Origin: Omnitrophica WOR_2 bacterium GWA2_47_8
GTDB lineage: Bacteria > Omnitrophota > Gorgyraeia > Zapsychrales > GWA2-47-8
DNA: 9,234 nucleotides
Assembly: GCA_001805375.1 (NCBI GenBank)
Contig: MHFY01000021.1
Location: 1 to 9,234 of the forward strand
Direction: 5' to 3'
Shown: positions 1 to 5,671 of the stretch, one piece after another
Position numbering within the stretch: position 1 is the first letter of the stretch
How the letters are laid out: each line of letters opens with the position of its first letter
Translations under genes and position numbers: made by a program
Notes under the pieces: generated by a model
Told to the model about the DNA's origin: nothing
What the model saw: the letters and a program-made list of their open reading frames with translations, nothing else
Databases searched by the model: none

Positions 1-6
1 TAAAAA

Positions 7-82
7 GGCCGTCCCCGTAGATACGGGGACGAGCCGCGTCTTTCATCTAAAGAATATTAAGGAAAAGGACGGGACATTCAAA
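7..82 (+). promoter_or_regulatory. Structured 5' leader of purA, copy 1 of a repeated element
   Basis: A near-perfect hairpin comes first: CGTCCCCGTA (10-19) is the exact reverse complement of TACGGGGACG (22-31). It is followed by CCGCGTC (34-40), the shared TCATCTAAA (43-51), and the 16-mer AAGGAAAAGGACGGGA (59-74), which ends 8 nt before the purA ATG. A second copy lies at 2657-2734 before uppS. CGTC at 37-40 can pair either with GACG of the hairpin's 3' arm (28-31) or with GACG at 68-71, close to the start codon. The only nearby ribosome-binding candidate, GGGA at 71-74, abuts that last segment. Seen: repetition, position and complementarity. Inferred: a cis-acting RNA controlling translation. 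No known riboswitch class was recognised. The TAA at 1-3 could be the stop of an upstream gene, but that cannot be confirmed here. Confidence 0.6.
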
Positions 83-1354
83 ATGAATATTGTTGTTATC
101 GGGACCCAATGGGGCGATGAAGGCAAGGGTAAGCTCATTGATATCTTATCCGAAAAGACCGACATCACAGTCCGCTATCAGGGCGGCAGCAACGCCGGCC
201 ATACGGTTGTGGTGGGCGATCAGGAATATGTTTTTCATTTGATTCCGTCGGCGATCCTGCACCAAAACAAGGTATGTGTGATCGGCAACGGCGCGGTCGT
301 AGACCCTAAGGTCTTGCTGGATGAACTGGAAGATTTAAAAAAACGGAACATCATTGTCACGCCTAAACAGTTTAAGATTTCTGACTGCTGTCACATCGTT
401 CTTCCGTATCATCGCGTTTTAGACGGTCTGCGCGAATCCAAACGCATGAATAAGATCGGGACGACCGGCCGCGGGATCGGGCCCTGTTATGCCGATAAAG
501 TCACCCGTTGCGGCATCCGCATGATCGATCTGCTGAATCCTAAGGTTTTAAAGAGTAAACTGGAAGACAATCTCAAGGAGAAGAATGAGATCTTTCAAAA
601 GGTTTATGGCTATAACGATTTTTCATTCAGTGAAATTTATGAAGACTACCTCAATTACGGCAAGCAATTGGAAAAATTTGTGTGCAACGCGGCGGTTTAT
701 TTAAACGACGCGATTGACCGCAAGAAGGACATCCTTTTTGAAGGGGCGCAAGGCACGTTTTTGGACATTGATTTTGGCACTTATCCGTTTGTCACATCAT
801 CTAATTCCACGGCCGGCGGGGCCTGTTCGGGAAGCGGTGTGTCGCCGACCCGTATCGATCGTGTCATCGGGGCGGCCAAGGCTTACACCACCCGCGTGGG
901 CGAAGGTCCTTTTCCAACGGAATTTTCGGATCAATTAAAGACCGAGATCCGCGCCAAAGGTAATGAATTTGGTGCTACCACCGGCCGCCCTCGCCGCTGC
1001 GGCTGGTTTGACGCTGTTTTGGTCCGGTATTCGGTGATTATCAATGACATCACGGAATTGGCCATCATGAAGTTAGATGTTTTGGATGACCTGAAAATCA
1101 TCAAGATCTGCACCGCCTATAAGGCCAATGGAAAAATTTATAAAGATTTTCCAAATGACATCGATGTCCTATCCAGCGCCGTCCCTATTTATGAAGAAGT
1201 GCCGGGCTGGCAGGCTTCTACCAGAGGGGTTCGTTCCTTTGCCAAGCTTCCGGCCAAGGCCCGGGCATATATTCTACGGCTGGAAAATATCCTCAAAACC
1301 AAGGTTAAATACATCTCCGTAGGCACCAAACGAAACGAAATCATCAAACGGTAA
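83..1354 (+). CDS. purA: Adenylosuccinate synthetase
   Basis: PurA joins IMP and aspartate using GTP to give adenylosuccinate, the first committed step from IMP to AMP, in the cytoplasm. The 423-residue product is close to the usual length of about 430. Visible family motifs, in order: the N-terminal P-loop-like GDEGKGK (11-17) with catalytic Asp12; GGSNAGHTV with His40; TTGRGIGP (127-134); EGAQG (220-224); TTRVGEGPFPTE (269-280); the IMP/aspartate loop GATTGRPRRCGW (297-308); and KLDVLD (330-335). The ATG lies 8 nt after a weak GGGA and fits the family N-terminus MNIVVIGTQWGDEGKGK. The C-terminal guanine-site stretch reads SVGTKR, where a GP-x-R pattern is common; this looks like ordinary divergence. 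The gene is preceded by a structured leader shared with uppS and followed by a terminator, so it may be the last gene of its transcript or stand alone. Confidence 0.97.
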   Translation: MNIVVIGTQWGDEGKGKLIDILSEKTDITVRYQGGSNAGHTVVVGDQEYVFHLIPSAILHQNKVCVIGNGAVVDPKVLLDELEDLKKRNIIVTPKQFKISDCCHIVLPYHRVLDGLRESKRMNKIGTTGRGIGPCYADKVTRCGIRMIDLLNPKVLKSKLEDNLKEKNEIFQKVYGYNDFSFSEIYEDYLNYGKQLEKFVCNAAVYLNDAIDRKKDILFEGAQGTFLDIDFGTYPFVTSSNSTAGGACSGSGVSPTRIDRVIGAAKAYTTRVGEGPFPTEFSDQLKTEIRAKGNEFGATTGRPRRCGWFDAVLVRYSVIINDITELAIMKLDVLDDLKIIKICTAYKANGKIYKDFPNDIDVLSSAVPIYEEVPGWQASTRGVRSFAKLPAKARAYILRLENILKTKVKYISVGTKRNEIIKR

Positions 1355-1368
1355 TCTATCGAAGACTA

Positions 1369-1395
1369 AGGGGCCGAGCAAAGGGCTCTTTTTTT
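1369..1395 (+). terminator. Intrinsic terminator after purA
   Basis: Fifteen bases after the purA stop, AGGGGCC (1369-1375) pairs imperfectly with GGGCTCT (1383-1389); the stem has a G.T wobble and one mismatch or bulge. A run of seven T (1389-1395) follows. The T-run is convincing but the stem is weak. An alternative stem is GAGC/GCTC (1376-1379 with 1385-1388). Confidence 0.55.
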
Positions 1396-1526
1396 GTATC
1401 CTGTTGTAATGTAAGCAGTTTCCCTTGAAAAGTGTTTGTCCTGATTTACCGGAATAATAGTTTTGAGATGATCAGGGCTACTCCTTATTACTTCTAATAT
1501 ATTGAGTAATATGAGGAAAATAAGGA

Positions 1527-1582
1527 TTGACTTTAAAAATACCGTATGTTAATGTGTTGAACAGAAAATTTGCTAATAATAT
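1527..1582 (+). promoter_or_regulatory. Weak promoter candidates upstream of the OmpA-like gene
   Basis: The spacer 1396-1642 holds no gene and is AT-rich, as expected for a promoter region after a terminator. A -35-like TTGACT (1527-1532) has only a poor -10 (TAATGT, 1550-1555) at 17-bp spacing. An extended -10-like TGCTAATAAT (1571-1580) has no good -35. Either could start transcription of the downstream two-gene unit. Neither is strong, and the sigma-factor preferences of this organism are unknown. Confidence 0.25.
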
Positions 1583-1616
1583 TTTAAGGCGGGCCGCCAA
1601 TTAAAAATTTTGAGTG

Positions 1617-1639
1617 GGCCTCGCAAATAGCGGGAGGTC
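1617..1639 (+). promoter_or_regulatory. Hairpin enclosing the ribosome binding site of the OmpA-like gene
   Basis: GGCCTCGC (1617-1624) can pair with GCGGGAGGTC (1630-1639) around the loop AAATA. This gives six base pairs (one G.T), a two-base GG bulge and two more pairs. The 3' arm contains GGGAGG (1632-1637), the Shine-Dalgarno sequence 5 nt before the ATG at 1643. The complementarity is visible; a role in limiting translation is inferred. Confidence 0.35.
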
Positions 1640-1642
1640 GTA

Positions 1643-2266
1643 ATGCAGAATCGTCACACTGGGTTAAAAGCTTTAACTTTAGTCATATTAAGTACTTTCG
1701 CGCTTAACGGATGTACATTTATTTTCCAAAAGGGTAAACGAAACGATTACGAGCGCATCACTCAGTTAAAGAGCCAGATCAGTGAACTTGAGCGTGCCAA
1801 GGCAGAGCTGGAAGACAGATTAGGCAAAGAGATCAGTGATAAGGAAGTAAAGATCGAAATGCTGGAAAAGGGCCTGGTCATCACCTTTGTGTCAGAAGTC
1901 CTTTTCGATTCAGGCAAGGCGCAGTTAAAGCCGGATTCCTTCCAAAAGCTGGATAAAGTCGCCAATGTCATCAACACGACCGTCCGCGATCTTAATATCG
2001 GTATTGAAGGCCACACCGATAATGACCCCATCAGATATTCCGGCTGGAAAACAAATTGGGAATTGTCAACCGGCAGGGCTTTAAGTGTCCTGCATTATCT
2101 GATCGATATCAATGAAGTAGGCCCGGGGCGTTTGTCCGTCATCGGTTACGGTGAATTTCATCCTGTCGAATCTAATGACACAGTAGAAGGAAAAGCAAAG
2201 AACAGGCGGGTTGAGATCGTGATCGTGCCCAAAACCAAAAAAGCAGCCGACGAGAATTTAGAATAA
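1643..2266 (+). CDS. OmpA/MotB-like peptidoglycan-associated lipoprotein
   Basis: A 207-residue envelope protein. It has a short basic N-terminus (HTGLK), a hydrophobic segment (about 10-22) and a lipobox-like LNGC with Cys24, so it is probably a lipoprotein; Asn at -2 is less usual in a lipobox. Residues about 35-75 are heptad-like charged coiled coil. The C-terminal OmpA domain shows LFDSG (87-91), EGHTDNDPI (122-130), NWELSTGRA (138-146), RLSVIGYGE (163-171) and NRRVEIVI (187-194). Asp126 and Arg145 sit where family members bind the diaminopimelate of peptidoglycan. The NWELSTGRALSVLHYLI stretch resembles MotB and its lone-OmpA-domain relatives more than Pal, but no MotA-interacting transmembrane helix or MotA partner is present. 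Likely role: tethering a membrane to the cell wall. It has a strong Shine-Dalgarno, GGGAGG at 5-nt spacing, within a hairpin. The next gene begins 25 nt downstream and is probably co-transcribed. Confidence 0.85.
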   Translation: MQNRHTGLKALTLVILSTFALNGCTFIFQKGKRNDYERITQLKSQISELERAKAELEDRLGKEISDKEVKIEMLEKGLVITFVSEVLFDSGKAQLKPDSFQKLDKVANVINTTVRDLNIGIEGHTDNDPIRYSGWKTNWELSTGRALSVLHYLIDINEVGPGRLSVIGYGEFHPVESNDTVEGKAKNRRVEIVIVPKTKKAADENLE

Positions 2267-2291
2267 GCCGCTTAACAACAGGGACGAAATC

Positions 2292-2654
2292 ATGAAAAAT
2301 GCCGTTGTGGTCGGAGTGGTGGTCCTGACAGTTTTAAGCTGTGCGTTTATCTTTAAGGCCCATCAGGATTTGGAGATGGAAAGGGCCAAATTGGTCCGCG
2401 AACGGTATGTGCGGATGGAAGCGGAAGAGAATTTACAAAAAACCGAGGGCCGTATCAAATCGCTAGAGAGAGAATTAGCGGATTCAAAGGAAAAATTGGA
2501 CAGTATCCGCTCGGTCTTAAATACCGGCTCAAACGCGAATGTGGATTTGAAAACAGAATTGGAAGCCCTGAAACAGGCTAAAGAAGAACTCGAACAAAAG
2601 GTGCTGGGTCTTGAAGAAATACCCGGCCAGCCGGCTGAAAATGTAAAGCAGTAA
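2292..2654 (+). CDS. Small membrane-anchored coiled-coil protein of unknown function
   Basis: I do not recognise a family. The 120-residue product has one N-terminal hydrophobic segment (about residues 4-21, VVVGVVVLTVLSCAFIF). A long, highly charged region follows (about 25-110) with heptad-like Leu/Ile spacing, such as LQKTEGRIKSLERELADSK and LKTELEALKQAKEELEQK, interrupted near 77-83 by a Gly/Asn-rich break. Cys17 follows VLS, so a lipobox is conceivable, but Leu at -2 makes a plain membrane anchor more likely. The ATG has AGGGA (2280-2284) 7 nt upstream. It lies 25 nt after the OmpA-like lipoprotein, which also carries a coiled coil, so the two may interact at the envelope; that is inference. 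The stop codon is 2 nt from the second leader element. Confidence 0.7.
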   Translation: MKNAVVVGVVVLTVLSCAFIFKAHQDLEMERAKLVRERYVRMEAEENLQKTEGRIKSLERELADSKEKLDSIRSVLNTGSNANVDLKTELEALKQAKEELEQKVLGLEEIPGQPAENVKQ

Positions 2655-2656
2655 CG

Positions 2657-2731
2657 GGGCCGTCCTCCCTTACAGGAGGGACGAGTCGCGTCCATCATCT
2701 AAAAGATATAAGGAAAAGGACGGGAGATTTC
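2657..2731 (+). promoter_or_regulatory. Structured leader upstream of the uppS operon, copy 2
   Basis: Second copy of the element at 7-82. GGCCGTCC opens a hairpin: CGT+CCTCC (2661-2668) pairs with GGAGG+ACG (2675-2683), with G2680 bulged. Its inner arms differ from copy 1 but remain complementary. GACGAG[T/C]CGCGTC, TCATCTAAA (2695-2703) and the 16-mer AAGGAAAAGGACGGGA (2710-2725) are shared. CGTCC (2689-2693) can pair with GGACG at 2679-2683 or with GGACG at 2718-2722. As in copy 1, the element begins 2-3 nt after a TAA and ends next to an ATG, but here that ATG is followed at once by a stop codon. Function is inferred to be cis-regulation of uppS and the genes behind it. Confidence 0.6.
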
Positions 2732-2737
2732 ATGTAA
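2732..2737 (+). other. Start-stop codon pair (ATG TAA) in the uppS leader
   Basis: ATG at 2732 occupies the same place relative to the leader element as the genuine start codon of purA, with GGGAGA (2722-2727) 4 nt upstream. The next codon is TAA. The pair is in frame with uppS, and this TAA is the only stop in that frame before the uppS coding region. It may be a minimal ORF that parks or recycles ribosomes, a start codon lost by mutation, or a base-calling error. The sequence alone does not decide. Confidence 0.4.
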
Positions 2738-2773
2738 GTTGCGATCGTGTTTAAGTTCGCTTTAAAAAAGCAA

Positions 2774-2802
2774 GGGGGATCATCGAATCCCCCTTATTAT
2801 TT
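2774..2802 (+). terminator. Terminator-like hairpin between the leader and uppS
   Basis: GGGGGAT (2774-2780) and ATCCCCC (2787-2793) form a perfect 7-bp, G+C-rich stem with loop CATCGA, followed by TTATTATTT. This looks like an intrinsic terminator placed 8 nt before the likely uppS start. Downstream of a candidate regulatory leader, it would suit transcription attenuation. The T tract is interrupted by A residues, so its efficiency is uncertain. A small stem, GCTTT/AAAGC (2759-2771), lies just upstream. Confidence 0.5.
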
Positions 2803-2809
2803 AAAAGAG

Positions 2810-3556
2810 ATGATCAATAAAACCACCCCAACGATAACTGACAAATTACCCAAGCACGTAGCGATCATCTTGGACGGAAACGGCCGCTGGGCCCGGATGA
2901 GAAATCTATCCCGTTCGCAAGGACATATTGAAGGCGTCAAGCGTGTGGAAGAAATTGTGCACACTGCCTGCGATCTGGGCATTAAGGTCTTGACCCTTTA
3001 TACTTTTTCCACGGAAAATTGGAAACGGCCCCAGAATGAAGTTTCCACTCTGATGCAGATCATCTGCAAGGCCTTAAATAAAAAAGTCGACGATCTCATG
3101 CGCCGCAATATCAGATTTCAGCTCATCGGAAAACAGGACGGCGCGCCGGCCGACATGGAGGTCTTTAATTGTATCCAGACGACCATTAACCAGACCAAAG
3201 GCAACACGGGCATGGTGCTTAATATGGCCTTTAATTACGGGGCCAGGACCGAGATCGTCGACGCTGTCCGGGGTATCGCCAAGGCGGTGAGCAAAAAAGA
3301 GATCAGCCCGGATGATATCAACGAAGAGGTTTTCAGCAACGCGCTTTACACCAAAGGGCTGCCTGATCCGGACCTGTTGATCCGCACCTCCGGCGAACAG
3401 AGGATCAGTAATTTTCTCCTCTGGCAGCTGTCCTACGCGGAATTTTATTTTACGGAAAAGTTTTGGCCCGATTTTGACAAGGAAGAATTTTATAAAGCGA
3501 TCCGTGAGTATCAAAAACGCGAAAGGCGTTACGGGGAAGTTGTTGTGAATTCTTAG
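2810..3556 (+). CDS. uppS: Isoprenyl transferase / undecaprenyl diphosphate synthase
   Basis: A cis-prenyltransferase that extends farnesyl diphosphate with isopentenyl diphosphate to the C55 carrier lipid used for peptidoglycan and surface glycans. Motifs: HVAIILDGNGRWA (16-28) with catalytic Asp22; LTLYTFSTENWKRP (61-74); FNYGARTEI (141-149); GLPDPDLLIRTSGEQRISNF (183-202); and LSYAEFYFT (207-215). From the ATG at 2810 the protein has 248 residues, near the usual 245-255, with the Asp motif at its normal distance from the N-terminus. An in-frame GTG at 2747 would add 21 residues lying across the terminator-like hairpin and is less likely. Neither start has a good ribosome binding site: only AAGAG directly abuts 2810. 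Initiation may therefore depend on the leader or on reinitiation after the start-stop pair. First gene of the block leading to cdsA, whose start is 15 nt past its stop. Confidence 0.93.
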   Translation: MINKTTPTITDKLPKHVAIILDGNGRWARMRNLSRSQGHIEGVKRVEEIVHTACDLGIKVLTLYTFSTENWKRPQNEVSTLMQIICKALNKKVDDLMRRNIRFQLIGKQDGAPADMEVFNCIQTTINQTKGNTGMVLNMAFNYGARTEIVDAVRGIAKAVSKKEISPDDINEEVFSNALYTKGLPDPDLLIRTSGEQRISNFLLWQLSYAEFYFTEKFWPDFDKEEFYKAIREYQKRERRYGEVVVNS

Positions 3557-3571
3557 TGGTTCTCATAATCA

Positions 3572-4441
3572 ATGGCCGGCTTAACTAAACAACGGTGTTT
3601 GAGTGCTATAGCGATGGGCGCGATAACCATTCTCGCGGTTATCAATGATATTTTTTTTATTGTCGTTATTCTGGTCTTAACGGCCGGCGGGCTGTATGAG
3701 TTCTTTTACATGGTGAAGAAAAAAGGGATCCCGATCTACAGTTATATCGGCATTTTTATCGGGATGATGATCCCGTTCTCGATCTATACCAACTTTGAGT
3801 TGACCCGTAATTGGGAATTGTTGTTCATTGTCTTGGCTGTTCTTTTGATCCTTTTGCTGCAGTTCTCCCGGAAGGACAACAGCAACGCGATCATCGGCAT
3901 CTCGACCACGATGTTCGGTGTTTTGTACGTGTCCTGGTTTTTCAGTTTTTTGATAAAGATCCGTAATTTGCAGGAGGGGATCGTGGGGGTCAAGTTACTG
4001 GCGTTTATCCTTTTGGTCGTTAAGATAGGCGACATCGGCGCTATTTTGGTGGGAAGCCGATGGGGAAAACACCCGTTATTCCCCAGCGTGAGCCCGAACA
4101 AGACGATCGAAGGGGCCGTGGGAAGTTTTCTTTTCAGCATGCTGGCCGCGGTCGCGTTTCAGTTGTTCTTGCCGCCGCAGACCAATTTTCCGCTGCTTCA
4201 TGTGGCGCTGATGGGTGCGTTTTTCGGCGGCCTTGGCCAGATCGGGGATCTGTCAGAGTCTTTGATAAAGCGTGATTGCAATGTGAAGGATTCCGGAAAA
4301 CTCTTGCCCGGCATGGGCGGGGTCTTGGATACGATCGACAGCTTATTGTTTTCGGCGCCGGCATTTTATCTGTACATGAGCGCGACATTAAATGTCATTG
4401 CACTGGAACAGAAGGTTTTAGATTTTAAACTTTGGTTTTGA
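3572..4441 (+). CDS. cdsA: Phosphatidate cytidylyltransferase
   Basis: CdsA makes CDP-diacylglycerol from phosphatidic acid and CTP, the branch point for bacterial phospholipids, in the cytoplasmic membrane. The 289-residue product is strongly hydrophobic, with several membrane segments (for example about 13-38, 56-72, 82-97, 110-128, 141-160, 182-200, 208-222). The conserved SPNKTIEGAVGS stretch is at 174-185. The C-terminal family signature is recognisable as SLIKRDCNVKDSGKLLPGMG and the following GVLDTID (230-256), including Lys233-Arg234, Lys239-Asp240, Asp253 and Asp256. Relative to the classical PGHGG...DRxD pattern, His is Met248 and Arg is Thr254; such variants occur in several phyla, so activity is still expected. 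No clear Shine-Dalgarno is seen, so it is probably translationally coupled to uppS. dxr starts 9 nt after its stop. Confidence 0.93.
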   Translation: MAGLTKQRCLSAIAMGAITILAVINDIFFIVVILVLTAGGLYEFFYMVKKKGIPIYSYIGIFIGMMIPFSIYTNFELTRNWELLFIVLAVLLILLLQFSRKDNSNAIIGISTTMFGVLYVSWFFSFLIKIRNLQEGIVGVKLLAFILLVVKIGDIGAILVGSRWGKHPLFPSVSPNKTIEGAVGSFLFSMLAAVAFQLFLPPQTNFPLLHVALMGAFFGGLGQIGDLSESLIKRDCNVKDSGKLLPGMGGVLDTIDSLLFSAPAFYLYMSATLNVIALEQKVLDFKLWF

Positions 4442-4450
4442 TATTGATGC

Positions 4451-5602
4451 ATGAGCGCCAAAAACGTCGTCATTCTTGGTTCTACCGGATCTATCGGGAT
4501 CAATACCCTTAAGGTCATCAGTCGTTTTCCTGAGCAGTTTAGAGTGGTGGGATTAACGGCGTATAATAATTTGGAACTCCTTAAGGATCAGGTCAGGAAA
4601 TTTAAACCGAAATATTTGGCGGTCCGGCACGACGGTATAAATTATTTTAGGAACAATCGGCTCTTTGAACAATTGAATGTTTTAGACGTTGATGAAGGCC
4701 TTGACGAACTCGTAAGTTCATCTTCGGTCGACATTGTTGTGATCGGCATGCGCGGCAGCAGCGCGATAAAACCTTTTCTGGCGGCTGTTAAGGCAGGAAA
4801 AACAGTTGCCCCGGCCAATAAAGAGGCCTTGGTTGTCGCGGGCCGTATGATCATGCAGGAGGCCAAGAAGGCCAAGGCCATGATCATTCCGGTGGACAGC
4901 GAGCAGAGCGCGATCTTTCAATGCCTGGAAGGAAGGAATCATGCCGAGTTGGACAAGGTTTATTTAACCGCATCCGGCGGCCGGTTGTACAATGTTTCAG
5001 CATCGAAGTTCGATACGTTATCCGTTGCCGAGATCTTAAAACATCCGCGTTGGAAAATGGGCAAGAAGATCACCGTTGATTCGGCCACGCTGATGAATAA
5101 GGGATTTGAGGTCATCGAAGCGGTGCGTTTGTTTGGTCTCAATCCGGATCAGATCGAGGTTTTGATCCACCCTGAGGCCATTATCCATTCCATGGTCGGG
5201 TTTAAGGATGGTTCGATCATCGCGCAGTTAGGCGTGACCGACATGCGGCTTCCGATCCAATACGCTTTAACTTACCCCAAGCGGTTAAGCACGGGGCTGA
5301 AAGAATTAGATTTCTTTAAACTGGCTAAATTAACTTTTAAGAAGCCGGACGTTAAGAAATTTCCGGCGCTGGATTTGGCCTTTTACGCGATCAAAAAAGA
5401 CGGCACATTGCCCTGTGTTCTTAATGCCGCCGATGAGGTTGCGGTCGAAGCGTTTTTAGAGCGGCGGTTGGCGTTTTCAAAGATCGTTAAAGTCGTAGAG
5501 AAGGTCTTAACCAAGCATCGGTGTATCGCCAATCCGAGCCTTAATGATATTTTGGAAACGGATGCTTGGGCGAGGGAAGAGACGGAAAAATTAATTAGAT
5601 GA
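4451..5602 (+). CDS. dxr: 1-deoxy-D-xylulose 5-phosphate reductoisomerase
   Basis: DXR converts DXP to MEP with NADPH and a divalent metal, the committed step of the non-mevalonate isoprenoid pathway, which supplies the building blocks used by UppS. At 383 residues it is close to the usual 385-400. Motifs: the NADPH loop GSTGSIG (10-16); ANKEALVVAG (122-131); metal ligands in VDSEQSA (Asp149, Glu151) and SATLMNKGFEVIEA (211-224; Asn216, Lys217, Glu220); the catalytic-loop region HPRWKMG (198-204); HPEAIIHSM (240-248); and GVTDMRLPIQYAL (261-273). The phosphate-binding loop normally written SGGPF reads SGGRLYN (175-181), an unusual Pro-to-Arg change. No convincing Shine-Dalgarno precedes the ATG at 4451. 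An out-of-frame ATG lies 4 nt earlier. Reading is probably coupled to cdsA. Confidence 0.95.
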   Translation: MSAKNVVILGSTGSIGINTLKVISRFPEQFRVVGLTAYNNLELLKDQVRKFKPKYLAVRHDGINYFRNNRLFEQLNVLDVDEGLDELVSSSSVDIVVIGMRGSSAIKPFLAAVKAGKTVAPANKEALVVAGRMIMQEAKKAKAMIIPVDSEQSAIFQCLEGRNHAELDKVYLTASGGRLYNVSASKFDTLSVAEILKHPRWKMGKKITVDSATLMNKGFEVIEAVRLFGLNPDQIEVLIHPEAIIHSMVGFKDGSIIAQLGVTDMRLPIQYALTYPKRLSTGLKELDFFKLAKLTFKKPDVKKFPALDLAFYAIKKDGTLPCVLNAADEVAVEAFLERRLAFSKIVKVVEKVLTKHRCIANPSLNDILETDAWAREETEKLIR

Positions 5603-5604
5603 GC

Positions 5605-5661
5605 TATCAGATTTCAGCTGTCAGCTTTCAGCAGCTGAAGGCTGAGGGCTGAAAGCTTAAA
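5605..5661 (+). repeat. Inverted array of heptad repeats between dxr and rseP
   Basis: Four heptads of the type TTTCAGC (5605-5632: TATCAGA, TTTCAGC, TGTCAGC, TTTCAGC) are followed by a single A and then four heptads of the inverse type GCTGAAA (5634-5661: GCTGAAG, GCTGAGG, GCTGAAA, GCTTAAA). The two 28-nt halves form a near-complete palindrome with a few mismatches, and slipped registers are also possible, for example AGCTTTCAGC (5623-5632) with GCTGAAAGCT (5648-5657), 10 bp. It starts 2 nt after the dxr stop and ends at the rseP ribosome binding site (GGGAG, 5662-5666). Probably a dispersed intergenic palindrome; an effect on rseP translation or mRNA stability is possible. Confidence 0.75.
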
Positions 5662-5671
5662 GGGAGTTATC

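Noticed and set aside
7..82. Leader compared with guanidine-III (ykkC-III), glutamine (glnA/downstream-peptide) and ZTP riboswitches
   Set aside because: Short resemblances exist (GGACGAG, GGACGG), but the ordered consensus segments and pseudoknot partners I know for these classes are not present, and the downstream genes do not fit guanidine or glutamine control. For ZTP, purA is a purine gene but the diagnostic core is missing.
714..938. Plus-strand open frame inside purA (also 1128-1322)
   Set aside because: Out of frame with purA, rich in Arg/Pro as expected of shadow frames, with no ribosome binding site or homology.
2747..2809. uppS start at GTG 2747 (21-residue extension)
   Set aside because: It would place the terminator-like hairpin inside the coding region and add residues not typical of the family. 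It lacks a spaced Shine-Dalgarno. It remains possible but is less likely than ATG 2810.
3074..3514. 146-residue open frame on the minus strand opposite uppS
   Set aside because: It lies wholly antisense to a clear uppS with conserved motifs, has no recognisable domain, and is a by-product of codon bias.
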